This document shows, piece after piece, positions 1-6,261 of a DNA stretch of 7,616 bases (its first letter is position 1; every line of letters begins with the position of its first letter). The notes beneath the pieces were generated by a model, which saw only the letters and a list, made by a program, of their open reading frames with translations, was not told the origin of the DNA and ran no database searches. Source of the DNA: Pseudolabrys sp. (GTDB lineage Bacteria; Pseudomonadota; Alphaproteobacteria; Rhizobiales; Xanthobacteraceae); the NCBI GenBank assembly GCA_026125925.1, contig JAHCKF010000162.1, positions 1 through 7,616 on the forward strand, given 5' to 3'. A program made the position numbers and the translations under genes.

Positions 1-2
1 CC

Positions 3-779
3 GCCATCGCCATCGTTGCCATCGCCGCGGTGTTGCTGGGCGCTACCTCGAAAGTGATGGGCGACACCGTGCGGGTCGTCGAGACCGTGAGCTACGCGCT
101 GATCGTGCTGATCGGTCTGCGGCTCACCTGGGTGAAGGGCAGGGCGTTTCTCAAGTTGCTGATGCCGGCCGCGGCGCCGCAGCTCGCGCATGCGCATGCC
201 GGCGGACACGATCACGATCATGCGCACGCTCATTCCCATTCTCATCAGGCCCATGATCACGCGCACGTTCACGCGCACGTTCACGCGCACGATCACGGGC
301 ACGGCCATGCACATGCTGACGGCCATGGCCATGTGCACACGGCGGCCTGTTCGCACGGTCATCATCACGACCACGATCATGATGACGGCCACGCCTGGGG
401 GCATGCTCACGCGCCGGAGCCGAGCGAGTTGACGGGCAAGCACTGGTTGCGCAAGGGGCTCGCCGCCGTCATCGCCGTGGGCTTAAGGCCCTGCTCGGGG
501 GCCATCATCGTGCTGGTCTTCGCGCTGGCGCAGGGCCTGTTCTGGGTCGGCGTCGCGTCGACCTTCGTCATGGGTATCGGCACGGCGATCACCGTCTCCA
601 CCATCGCCACCCTCGCGGTCATGGCGCGCGGCGTCGCCGGCCGCATCGCAGCGACGAAGTCCGGCGGCGGCATGCTGCTGCTGCGCGGCTTCGAGGCCGC
701 CGCCGCGGTGCTCATCGTCGTCTTCGGCGTGCTGCTGCTGACCGGCTATATGGTCAGCGAGCGCATGATCGGGGTGTAG
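3..779 (+). CDS. Nickel/cobalt transporter, NicO/RcnA family (5' end outside window)
   Basis: The frame is open to the left edge of the window, so the N-terminus is missing; the GTG at 30 is internal to a hydrophobic helix and is not a credible start. The visible part has two hydrophobic helices, then a loop coded by 189-410 that holds about 32 His in 74 residues, mostly as HA, HD, HG and HV pairs. A conserved block follows (GLRPCSGAIIVLVFALAQG, then a GIGTAITVS helix), and a last helix ends in GYMVSERMIGV. The GLxPC block after a His-rich loop is typical of NicO/RcnA inner-membrane proteins, which move Ni2+ or Co2+; the loop probably binds metal. Direction of transport and metal choice cannot be read from this part. 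A cobalt-type nitrile hydratase locus lies 1.2 kb downstream on the other strand, which makes cobalt plausible (inference). Confidence 0.88.
   Translation, partial: AIAIVAIAAVLLGATSKVMGDTVRVVETVSYALIVLIGLRLTWVKGRAFLKLLMPAAAPQLAHAHAGGHDHDHAHAHSHSHQAHDHAHVHAHVHAHDHGHGHAHADGHGHVHTAACSHGHHHDHDHDDGHAWGHAHAPEPSELTGKHWLRKGLAAVIAVGLRPCSGAIIVLVFALAQGLFWVGVASTFVMGIGTAITVSTIATLAVMARGVAGRIAATKSGGGMLLLRGFEAAAAVLIVVFGVLLLTGYMVSERMIGV
261..296 (+). repeat. Three tandem 12-nt units inside the His-rich loop
   Basis: The unit gcgcacgttcac occurs at 261-272 and 273-284, and a variant with gatcac in place of gttcac lies at 285-296. Each unit codes for four residues with alternating Ala/His and Val/His or Asp/His. 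In-frame expansion or contraction of such units would change the length of the metal-binding loop without breaking the gene. Confidence 0.8.
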
Positions 780-785
780 GCTCTT

Positions 786-834
786 GTCCCGGGCGCAGCG
801 CAGCGCATTTTGCGGTGCGCTGCAGAACCGGGAC
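786..834. repeat. Intergenic imperfect hairpin, first of a pair (REP-like)
   Basis: Outer arms gtcccgg (786-792) and ccgggac (828-834) pair perfectly, and inner arms gcagcgc (800-806) and gcgctgc (817-823) pair around a 10-nt loop. It lies just after the transporter stop codon, has no T-run behind it, and so is not a standard intrinsic terminator. From memory, similar Gly/Pro-like GC palindromes are scattered in Bradyrhizobium-type genomes; this was not searched. Confidence 0.6.
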
Positions 835-857
835 CGCCAAAGAACGAGTGTGCGAAG

Positions 858-914
858 GCCCCGGCTCTGCGGTGCACCACTTCGCTGCCGCTCGTGTTGC
901 ACCGCGTCCGGGGC
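858..914. repeat. Intergenic imperfect hairpin, second of a pair (REP-like)
   Basis: Outer arms gccccgg (858-864) and ccggggc (908-914) pair, then after a small bulge gcggtgca (869-876) pairs with tgcaccgc (898-905). It shares the ccgg base and a tgcggtgc-type inner arm with the hairpin at 786-834, 24 bp away, so the two look like a REP doublet. The rest of the 780-1009 gap holds only a small hairpin at 963-982 and the ribosome binding site of the next gene; I see no clear sigma-70 promoter. Confidence 0.6.
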
Positions 915-997
915 AAGCATGACTATCGCCGGCAGTTGAGGCTACCATCGTCGAACGCGAATGGCGGAGCCGAGGCTTCGCCACTAGCCTGGTGACG

Positions 998-1003
998 AAG
1001 GAG
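998..1003 (+). promoter_or_regulatory. Ribosome binding site deciding the nitronate monooxygenase start
   Basis: AAGGAG lies 6 nt before the ATG at 1010. It falls inside the longer reading frame that begins with GTG at 992, so 1010 is the better start. Confidence 0.85.
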
Positions 1004-1009
1004 CCTCTC

Positions 1010-2050
1010 ATGCCCGGCGATTTTCTGAAGAGTATCGGCGTCGAACACCCCATCGTGCTCGGCCCGATGGCCGGCGGGGCGGGCTCGCCGGCGCTGGTCG
1101 CCGCGGTGTCGAATGCCGGCGGTCTCGGTTCCTTCGGCGCGGCTTATTTATCGCCGCAGCAGATTCTCGACACGGCGACGGAAATCCGCGGCCTGACCGC
1201 CAAGCCGATCGCGCTCAATCTGTTCGCCGGCGGCTATGAGCCGGATCGCGTCGTCGAGCCGGGCCCGATGCTGGCGGTGGTGCGACGCGCGCATGAACGG
1301 CTCGGCCTCGCGCCGCCGACCTTGCCGCCCAACCCGGTGTCGCCGTTTGACGCGCAGCTTGAAGCCATCATCGCCGCCAAGCCCGCGCTGTTTTCCTTCA
1401 CCTTCGGCGTGCCGAGCACGGATCAGATCGCGCGCGTGCAGAAGGCCGGCATTCCGGTGTGCGGCACCGCGACGACGGTGGAGGAGGCCAAGGTGCTCGC
1501 CGCCGCCGGCGTCGATGCCATCGCCGCGCAGGGCGAGGAAGCCGGTGCCCACCGCGGCACCTTCCTGCGCAGCGCCGAAGAATCGATGGTGCCGACTTAT
1601 GAATTGGTGCGCGATGTATTCGCGGCGACGAAGCTGCCGGTCTTCGCCTCTGGTGGACTGATGGACGGCGCTGACATCCGCCGCGCCATCGACGCCGGCG
1701 CACAGGCGGCCCAACTCGGCACTGCGTTTCTGCTCTGTCCGGAGAGCGGCGTGCAGGAGCCCTATCGCGACGCGCTGCGCAAGCGCGAAGACACGACGGT
1801 CATCACCCGCGTCTATTCCGGCCGTGCGGCGCGCGGTTTGCGCAACCGATTCATCGATGAGTGCGACGGCGTGCCGGTGCTGCCGTTCCGCCAGCAGAAC
1901 GACCTGACGCGGCCGATGCGCACCGAGTCGGGCAAGAAGGGCCTGCCGGATTACATCTCGCTGTGGGTCGGCCGCGGTGTGACGCGCATTCGCGAAATGC
2001 CGGCAGCCGAGTTGGTTCGTACACTAGTGATGGAAATCGGCGGGCGTTAG
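1010..2050 (+). CDS. Nitronate monooxygenase (2-nitropropane dioxygenase family, class I)
   Basis: The predicted 346-residue protein is an FMN-dependent TIM-barrel flavoenzyme that oxidises alkyl nitronates (such as propionate 3-nitronate) to carbonyl compounds and nitrite. Motifs in order: GPMAGG at 18-23 and SNAGGLGS at 34-41 (flavin-phosphate side of the barrel), LNLF at 69-72, SFTFG at 129-133, GTATT at 152-156, AQGEEAGAHRG at 173-183 with the likely catalytic His181, SGGL at 214-217 and LGTAF at 236-240. These are the class I set and the length is usual for the class. The ATG at 1010 is chosen because of the AAGGAG 6 nt upstream. The last 27 bp overlap the end of the convergent nitrile hydratase activator gene. 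A role in detoxifying nitro compounds is a family expectation; nothing local names its substrate. Confidence 0.93.
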   Translation: MPGDFLKSIGVEHPIVLGPMAGGAGSPALVAAVSNAGGLGSFGAAYLSPQQILDTATEIRGLTAKPIALNLFAGGYEPDRVVEPGPMLAVVRRAHERLGLAPPTLPPNPVSPFDAQLEAIIAAKPALFSFTFGVPSTDQIARVQKAGIPVCGTATTVEEAKVLAAAGVDAIAAQGEEAGAHRGTFLRSAEESMVPTYELVRDVFAATKLPVFASGGLMDGADIRRAIDAGAQAAQLGTAFLLCPESGVQEPYRDALRKREDTTVITRVYSGRAARGLRNRFIDECDGVPVLPFRQQNDLTRPMRTESGKKGLPDYISLWVGRGVTRIREMPAAELVRTLVMEIGGR

Positions 2051-2404
2051 CTCGATCGGCTTGCCGTGCGGCGTGCGATCGCAGGCGTGCTCCCAGGCAT
2101 GGCGATAGTCGTGCAGGGTGTCGCGCGAGGCGACACCCTTTTCCGCGACCAGCCGCTCCAGAGTCGCCAGCCAGTGCAGGTAATAGGTCTCGCCGGTGTC
2201 CGGATCGCCGGCGGCCTGCGCGCGTTTGATCTCGTCGGAGAGCGTCGCCGCCCATTCGTTCCAGGTGAAGACGCCGCGCTCATGCAACGCCAGCGCAATC
2301 GCAAAAGCCTGCGCCTGCCAGGGCTCCTTGAACACCGGGCCGTCGTTGTCCTGTGGGACGCCCGGTACGGCGCGAGCGGCGTTCAGGGCAGCGGCGCTGT
2401 CCAT
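2024..2404 (-). CDS. Nitrile hydratase accessory/activator protein (P14K/NhlE-like, beta-N-domain family)
   Basis: The 126-residue protein matches the small accessory proteins of cobalt-type nitrile hydratases, which resemble the N-terminal part of the beta subunit and help load cobalt into the alpha subunit. Visible hallmarks: FKEPWQAQAFAIALALHERG (25-44), FTWNEWAATLS (46-56), ETYYLHWLATLERLV (72-86) and TPHGKPIEL (111-119). The reading frame extends 53 codons further upstream, but those residues are Arg-rich and out of family. The ATG at 2404-2402 overlaps the nthB stop (TGATG, one shared base), so translation is probably coupled to nthB. The stop at 2024-2026 lies inside the convergent nitronate monooxygenase gene. 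In such systems the accessory protein works on the alpha subunit, which is broken here. Confidence 0.9.
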   Translation of the reverse strand: MDSAAALNAARAVPGVPQDNDGPVFKEPWQAQAFAIALALHERGVFTWNEWAATLSDEIKRAQAAGDPDTGETYYLHWLATLERLVAEKGVASRDTLHDYRHAWEHACDRTPHGKPIELTPADFHH

Positions 2405-3066
2405 CACAGCTTCTCCAGATACGGCTCGAAGGCGTCGATCGACACCTTCAGCGTCGGGTCGGCATCGTCGCCCCACAATTCGCGGGCGTCGAACACCACG
2501 GTGTAGAGCCACTGCGGATGATCGCCTTTGCCGTGCGCATTGGTGTCCGGAAAAGCGTGGCATCCGTTGATGCGCTCGACGACGCCGGCGTGGCCGCGCA
2601 CGTAGCGCGGCAGCCGCGTATGCGTCACCGGGTTGATGTTCTTCGCCCGCACCTTGTCGCCCGGCTTGAACTTGGCCGGGCCCTGCGGTTCGCGGGCGAA
2701 GCTGCCGCGCGTCTCGCAGCGCTTGACGTCTTGCGGCGTGAACGGCCCGCGCATGAGCGGCGGGCTAGCGTGCAGCGAATGGCCTGCCTCGACTTCGTCG
2801 GCGCCGACCATATTGCGTTCGATGAGCTGGTTCTCGATGGCGAGAAACCATTTCTGGTAATAGGAGCTCGCGAGATACACCTCGGGCGGCAGCGACTCGC
2901 GGGCAAAGCGCTGCGAGTCGATGTTGACGCCGCCATTGGCGCCCATCGCGCGCACCATGGCCATGACGCGGCCTTCCCACTTCTCGTGGAATGTGGGTTC
3001 GTTCGGCTCGGCCTCGACTTTGCCGAAGCCGTCCATGGCGCCGCCCATGTCGTGGACGCTGTTCAT
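2404..3066 (-). CDS. nthB: Nitrile hydratase beta subunit
   Basis: The intact 220-residue protein has full usual length. Nitrile hydratase converts nitriles to amides; the beta subunit completes the active site around the alpha-bound metal. Seen in the sequence: an N-terminal arm with HDMGGAMDGFG (5-15), HEKWEGRV (27-34), RFARESLPPEVYLASSYYQKW (53-73), FKPGDKVRAKN (133-143), HTRLPRYVRGHAGVV (149-163), HAFPDTNAHG (170-179) and PQWLYTVVFDARELWGDDADP (184-204). Arg53 and Arg154/Arg157 fall where the family has the two Arg that contact the oxidised alpha-subunit cysteines. The stop overlaps the activator start. Upstream, instead of abutting nthA, the gene is preceded by a palindromic repeat region. 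The best Shine-Dalgarno match (GAGGTGA, 3085-3079) lies 12 nt before the ATG and inside that repeat. Confidence 0.95.
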   Translation of the reverse strand: MNSVHDMGGAMDGFGKVEAEPNEPTFHEKWEGRVMAMVRAMGANGGVNIDSQRFARESLPPEVYLASSYYQKWFLAIENQLIERNMVGADEVEAGHSLHASPPLMRGPFTPQDVKRCETRGSFAREPQGPAKFKPGDKVRAKNINPVTHTRLPRYVRGHAGVVERINGCHAFPDTNAHGKGDHPQWLYTVVFDARELWGDDADPTLKVSIDAFEPYLEKL

Positions 3067-3230
3067 GGTTTCTCGCGATCACCTCTCCCGCCTGCGGGGA
3101 GAGGTCGCGAGCGCGCGAGCGGGTGAGGCGCGTCCGCGATCGCACATGTTCTTCACCTGTTCAGCCTTCACAGCCGCCGTTCCCTCTCCAAACGGGGAGA
3201 GAGGGGAAAGAAGAAACCCCTGTTCATGAC
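3067..3230. repeat. Palindromic repeat region between nthB and the nthA remnant
   Basis: Two GC hairpins bracket this gap. At 3082-3104 arms cctctccc and gggagagg enclose a 7-nt loop, followed by a T, a weaker stem tcgc/gcga (3105-3118) and the box gggtgagg (3121-3128). At 3184-3201 arms ctctcc and ggagag enclose aaacgg. The first hairpin has the same order of parts as the repeats at 6262, 6720 and 7540, with A/T swaps kept in both arms and the box, so it looks like a sister family. Nitrile hydratase alpha and beta genes are normally nearly adjacent, so this is probably an insertion. Confidence 0.65.
3079..3085 (-). promoter_or_regulatory. Possible nthB ribosome binding site inside a repeat hairpin
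   Basis: GAGGTGA on the minus strand is 12 nt from the nthB ATG, a little far, and four of its bases form part of the arm of the 3082-3104 hairpin. If used, access would depend on opening that stem. No better match is visible. Confidence 0.4.
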
Positions 3231-3801
3231 TTAAGCTCCGCTGCCCTTCGGGCAGCCCGGTGCCGATCATGAGTCGCGGTGACGAGTTCGGCGAGCTTGT
3301 CCCTGCCCAGCCCGGTGCGGCGCATCGCAAGCAACGGAAAAGGCAATGGAATGCACCGACTCGCCAAGCCACCTTGTCCTTGACTGCGCGAGCGCAGGCG
3401 CTGCCTTGTACCAGACCTGGCGGCAGGCCGAGCATTTCCACGGCAGCAGGAGCACAAACGTACAGACGACCGCGCGTTGTGGCGCTGCGGCGTGTTCTCG
3501 ACCACCGCGATCAGATGATCGCCGCAGTGCGGCGAAATGACCGAGCGTTGATCGCCTGGTGGCGTCACCGAGAGTTATTGCTCGCTGGAAGGTTGATCGC
3601 CCACGCCTGGCGATTGACGGCGGCGCGCCGTTTCGCGGGTCGATCTTGGTCTCGCATATCTCGACGATGGCGTCGAGCGCCTTGGGATCGACGTAACCTC
3701 TTCTATCGATCGCTTCCAGTGCGCACGCGCAACTGCGTCTCCGACAGCTCGGAATGATCGTGATCATGGTCGTGGTGATGATGGTCGTGATCGTGTGCCA
3801 T
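3224..3801 (-). pseudogene. nthA: Nitrile hydratase alpha subunit remnant, cobalt type, many frameshifts
   Basis: Starting at the ATG 3801-3799, the frame gives a His-rich N-terminus (MAHDHDHHHHDHDHDHSELS) and stops after 32 codons. Further alpha-subunit pieces then appear in all three minus-strand frames: LEAIDRRGYVDPKALDAIVE and ETKIDPRNGA (about 3719-3625), QAWA (3609-3598), TFQRAITLGDAT (3593-3558), GDHLIAVVENTPQRHN (3523-3476), VVCT (3470-3459), LCSC (3457-3446), PW, MLGLPP (3435-3418), VWYKAAP (3416-3396), ARAVKDKV, RDKLAELVT (about 3304-3278) and MIGTGLPEG (3270-3244). The metal-binding VCTLCSC motif, whose Thr marks the cobalt type, is split between two frames. At least a dozen frame changes are needed, and roughly 12-20 codons are lost before the RDKLAELV block. 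No intact product can be made as read. The 3' boundary is approximate. Genuine decay is possible, but a local sequence error cannot be excluded. Confidence 0.88.
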
Positions 3802-3842
3802 GGCGGCACTGTAACGCGCCGCCACGGCGGGCGGAAGCCGGA

Positions 3843-4316
3843 TCAGTCCCACACGCCCTCATGCAATTCCGCCGCCTCGTCCTCGAGCAGCGGGCCGACC
3901 ACCTCGGTCGGGCGCTGGCCGGCGGCGAACACGGTGCGGCAGGGCAGCGACAAGGTCGGGTTCTCCGGGTGGTTGCCGGTAATCTCCTTGAGCCGCGCCT
4001 CCGACAGGCCGTAGACGACGCGGCCGATGCCGGCCCAGTAGATGGCGCCGGCGCACATCGCGCAGGGCTCGGCCGAGGAATACAGGGTGCACTCGGCCAG
4101 TTCCTCCGGCTCGAAGGCCTTGCAGGCGGCGGTGGCCAGCAGCCGCTCGGCGTGGCCGGTCATGTCGCCGTCCGGCAGATAGCCGTTTTCCGCCTCCAGC
4201 AGCACCTCGCCGTCCGGCCCGGCCAGCACGGCGCCGAACGGGTGGTTGCCGCGCTCCAGCGCGCGGTCGGCAACGTCGAAAGCGCGCCGCAGCAGGTCTT
4301 CATCGGGCATCGGCAT
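3843..4316 (-). CDS. Cytidine-deaminase-fold nucleoside deaminase (guanine deaminase-like)
   Basis: The 157-residue protein is a zinc hydrolase of the CDA superfamily. Zinc ligands are in HAE (His55, with Glu57 as proton shuttle) and PCAMC (Cys85, Cys88). NHPFGAV (24-30) and GAIYWAGIGRVVYG (90-103) are typical of the GuaD/TadA side of the superfamily. The long C-terminal part (TGNHPENPTLSLPCRTVF) and the GAIYWA stretch favour a free purine or nucleoside substrate, as in GuaD, over tRNA editing, but substrate is not certain. Starts possible are GTG 4325, ATG 4316 and ATG 4310; ATG 4316 has AAGGA (4331-4327) 10 nt upstream, while the GTG is too close to it. The gene ends 41 bp before the nthA remnant on the same strand and is divergent from dctQ. 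Confidence 0.87.
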   Translation of the reverse strand: MPMPDEDLLRRAFDVADRALERGNHPFGAVLAGPDGEVLLEAENGYLPDGDMTGHAERLLATAACKAFEPEELAECTLYSSAEPCAMCAGAIYWAGIGRVVYGLSEARLKEITGNHPENPTLSLPCRTVFAAGQRPTEVVGPLLEDEAAELHEGVWD

Positions 4317-4378
4317 ACTCAACACATCCTTGCCGGGCTCGTTTAGCGCGAAGCCGGCTGCTATGTCATCATGCCATC
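4317..4378. promoter_or_regulatory. Divergent intergenic region between the deaminase gene and dctQ
   Basis: About 62 bp separate two genes pointing away from each other, so both promoters must lie here or extend into the coding regions. The only clear element is AAGGA at 4331-4327 for the deaminase gene. I see no convincing -35/-10 pair and no strong ribosome binding site before dctQ. Confidence 0.4.
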
Positions 4379-4894
4379 ATGAACCGCATCGCCGACGCAA
4401 TCGATAGTTTGACCGGGCTCATCGGCCGCACCGTGGCCTGGCTGGCGCTCGCCATCGTTCTGCTGCAATTCGTTCTCGTGTTGGCCCGCTATCTGTTCGG
4501 CGTCGGTTCGATCTGGCTCAACGAGTCGGTGATGTACGGCCACGCCACACTATTCCTGATGGCCGCCGCCTGGACGCTGCAAGCCGGTGGCCATGTCCGG
4601 GTCGACGTTTTCTATGCCGAGGCGGGGCCGCGCACCCGCGCCGTCATCGACCTTGTCGGCAGCCTGCTATTGCTGCTGCCCTTCGCGCTGCTGCTACTTT
4701 ATCTCGCGCTGCCCTTTGCCGCGCGCTCCTGGGCCGTGCTGGAACGTTCGCAGGAGACCAGCGGCCTGCCATTCGTCTATTTATTGAAGACGCTGGTGCC
4801 GGTGTTCGCCGTGCTGATGGCATTGCAGGGCATCGCGCAGGCGATCCGCAGCGTGACCGTGCTTCGCGCCGAGAGGCACAATGTCGCTTCCTGA
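4379..4894 (+). CDS. dctQ: TRAP transporter small permease (DctQ)
   Basis: The 171-residue protein has four predicted membrane helices at about 18-38, 50-69, 88-113 and 132-157, the DctQ layout. Family marks are RYLFGVGSIWLNE (37-49) and GHVRVDVFY (71-79). DctQ partners DctM in the inner membrane; the pair imports an organic acid or related anion with sodium, delivered by a periplasmic DctP protein. The SGLPFVYLLKTLVPVFA stretch resembles the mannitol/chloroaromatic (FcbT-like) TRAP branch, from memory. The ATG at 4379 is chosen because it precedes the first helix and gives usual length; no strong ribosome binding site is visible. The gene overlaps dctM by 14 bp, which argues for coupled translation. 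Confidence 0.9.
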   Translation: MNRIADAIDSLTGLIGRTVAWLALAIVLLQFVLVLARYLFGVGSIWLNESVMYGHATLFLMAAAWTLQAGGHVRVDVFYAEAGPRTRAVIDLVGSLLLLLPFALLLLYLALPFAARSWAVLERSQETSGLPFVYLLKTLVPVFAVLMALQGIAQAIRSVTVLRAERHNVAS

Positions 4895-6254
4895 ATTTTT
4901 CTCGGTCCTGCTCGTCGTCGTCGCCATTGCCGCGCTGATGGTCGGCTACCCGGTGGCGCTGACTTTGGCCGGCATCTCGCTCGGCTTCGCCTTCCTTGGC
5001 GACGCGTTTGGTCTGATGAACTTCGCCATTCTCGGTGCGCTGCCGCAGCGCATCTACGGCGTCATGACCAACGACGTGCTGCTGGCGCTGCCGATGTTCA
5101 TTTTCATGGGCGTGATGCTGGAGCAATCGCGCATTGCCGAGGATTTGCTCGAGCGCGTCGGGCGGCTGTTCGGCCGGCTGCGCGGCGGCCTCGGCTTCGC
5201 CGTGGTGCTGGTCGGCGCGCTGCTCGCGGCCTCGACCGGCATCGTCGGCGCCACCGCGGTGACGATGGGCCTCATCATGCTGCCGGCGATGCTGCGCCAC
5301 GGCTACGATCCGCGGCTCGCCGCAGGCACGGTGGCGGCGTCGGCGACCCTGGCGCAGATCGTGCCGCCCTCGACGGTGCTGGTGATCCTCGGCGACCAAC
5401 TCAACATCGCCTATCAGGCGGCGCAACTCGCCAAAGGCTCGTTCGCGCCCGACGTCGTGTCGGTCGGCGATCTGTTCGCCGGCGCCATCGGGCCGGGGCT
5501 GCTGCTGGTCGCGCTCTACCTCGCTTATGTCGCGCTTATCGCTTGGCTGAAACCGCAGAGCGCGCCGGCGGTCGCCGCCGCCGCCGTGCCGGCGGGCAGC
5601 CTGATCGAGGCGCTGCTAGCGCCGGTCGTGCTCATCGTCGCCGTGCTCGGCTCGATCCTGTTGGGCATTGCGACGCCAACCGAAGCCGCCTCGGTCGGCG
5701 CCGTCGGCGCCATATTGCTCGCCTGGCGGCGCGCGCCGATCGTCGCGCTGCTGCGGCCGGTGGCGGAGAAGACGACGCAGATCACGGCGATGATCTTTCT
5801 CATCCTGATCAGCGCCACGATGTTCAGCCTCGTCTTCCGCGCGCTCGGCGGCGACGACCTCGTCTCGCGCGGGCTCACGCATCTGCCGGGCGGCGCCGCC
5901 GGCGCGGTGCTGGTGGTGATGCTGGCGATCTTCCTGCTCGGCTTCGTCATGGACGCCTTCGAGATCGTCTTCGTCGTGGTGCCGATCGTCGCCCCGGCGC
6001 TGCTCAAGTTGCCCGGTATCGATCCGGTCTGGCTCGGCATCATGATGGCCGTGAACCTGCAGACCTCCTACATGCACCCGCCGCTCGGCCCGACCTTGTT
6101 CTATCTGCGCGGCGTCGCGCCGCCGGAGATCACGACGCGGCATATCTATGTCGGCGTCATTCCGTTCGTGGCGATCCAGCTCGTCGCGCTCGTCGTGCTG
6201 TGGTTCTGGCCGGGGCTTGCCACCGCGCTGCCGCACGCGTTGTATGGGCGCTAG
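4881..6254 (+). CDS. dctM: TRAP transporter large permease (DctM)
   Basis: The 457-residue, strongly hydrophobic protein has about 12-14 membrane segments, slightly longer than the common 425-430 residues. Family landmarks: LALPMFIFMGVMLEQS (68-83), LAASTGIVGATAVTMG (115-130), QIVPPSTVLVILGD (159-172, with the conserved PPS), TPTEAASVGA (265-274), GFVMDAFEI (354-362) and PPLGP (400-404). The extra length lies mainly in a loop at about 173-195 and an Ala/Pro-rich linker at 224-240, features I associate with the mannitol/chloroaromatic branch. GAGAGG at 4871-4876 precedes the ATG by 4 nt, inside the end of dctQ. No dctP gene is in the window. The stop codon lies 7 bp before the double-hairpin repeat at 6262. 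Confidence 0.94.
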   Translation: MSLPEFFSVLLVVVAIAALMVGYPVALTLAGISLGFAFLGDAFGLMNFAILGALPQRIYGVMTNDVLLALPMFIFMGVMLEQSRIAEDLLERVGRLFGRLRGGLGFAVVLVGALLAASTGIVGATAVTMGLIMLPAMLRHGYDPRLAAGTVAASATLAQIVPPSTVLVILGDQLNIAYQAAQLAKGSFAPDVVSVGDLFAGAIGPGLLLVALYLAYVALIAWLKPQSAPAVAAAAVPAGSLIEALLAPVVLIVAVLGSILLGIATPTEAASVGAVGAILLAWRRAPIVALLRPVAEKTTQITAMIFLILISATMFSLVFRALGGDDLVSRGLTHLPGGAAGAVLVVMLAIFLLGFVMDAFEIVFVVVPIVAPALLKLPGIDPVWLGIMMAVNLQTSYMHPPLGPTLFYLRGVAPPEITTRHIYVGVIPFVAIQLVALVVLWFWPGLATALPHALYGR

Positions 6255-6261
6255 ATGGTCT

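Noticed and set aside
992..1009. GTG at 992 as the nitronate monooxygenase start
   Set aside because: The AAGGAG at 998-1003 would lie inside the coding sequence, and it is ideally placed for the ATG at 1010.
2405..2563. Upstream extension of the activator protein to 2563
   Set aside because: The extra 53 residues are Arg-rich antisense-type sequence within nthB, while the ATG at 2404 sits in a classic TGATG overlap and matches the family N-terminus.
2353..3126. Long plus-strand reading frame (257 codons) opposite nthB
   Set aside because: It is antisense to the clearly recognisable nitrile hydratase beta subunit, matches no family I know, and long antisense frames are expected in GC-rich genes.
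3224..3801. Programmed ribosomal frameshifting in nthA
   Set aside because: Programmed shifts occur once or twice at defined slippery sites; more than a dozen changes in both directions plus lost codons cannot be programmed.
3267..3809. Minus-strand 180-codon reading frame taken as a whole gene
   Set aside because: It reads correct alpha-subunit sequence only in patches; the other patches lie in the other two frames, so it is a slice through a frameshifted gene. Its GTG start also misses the true His-rich N-terminus.
4644..5426. Minus-strand 260-codon reading frame opposite dctQ/dctM
   Set aside because: It is low-complexity Arg/His/Gln-rich shadow sequence opposite two well-supported membrane protein genes.
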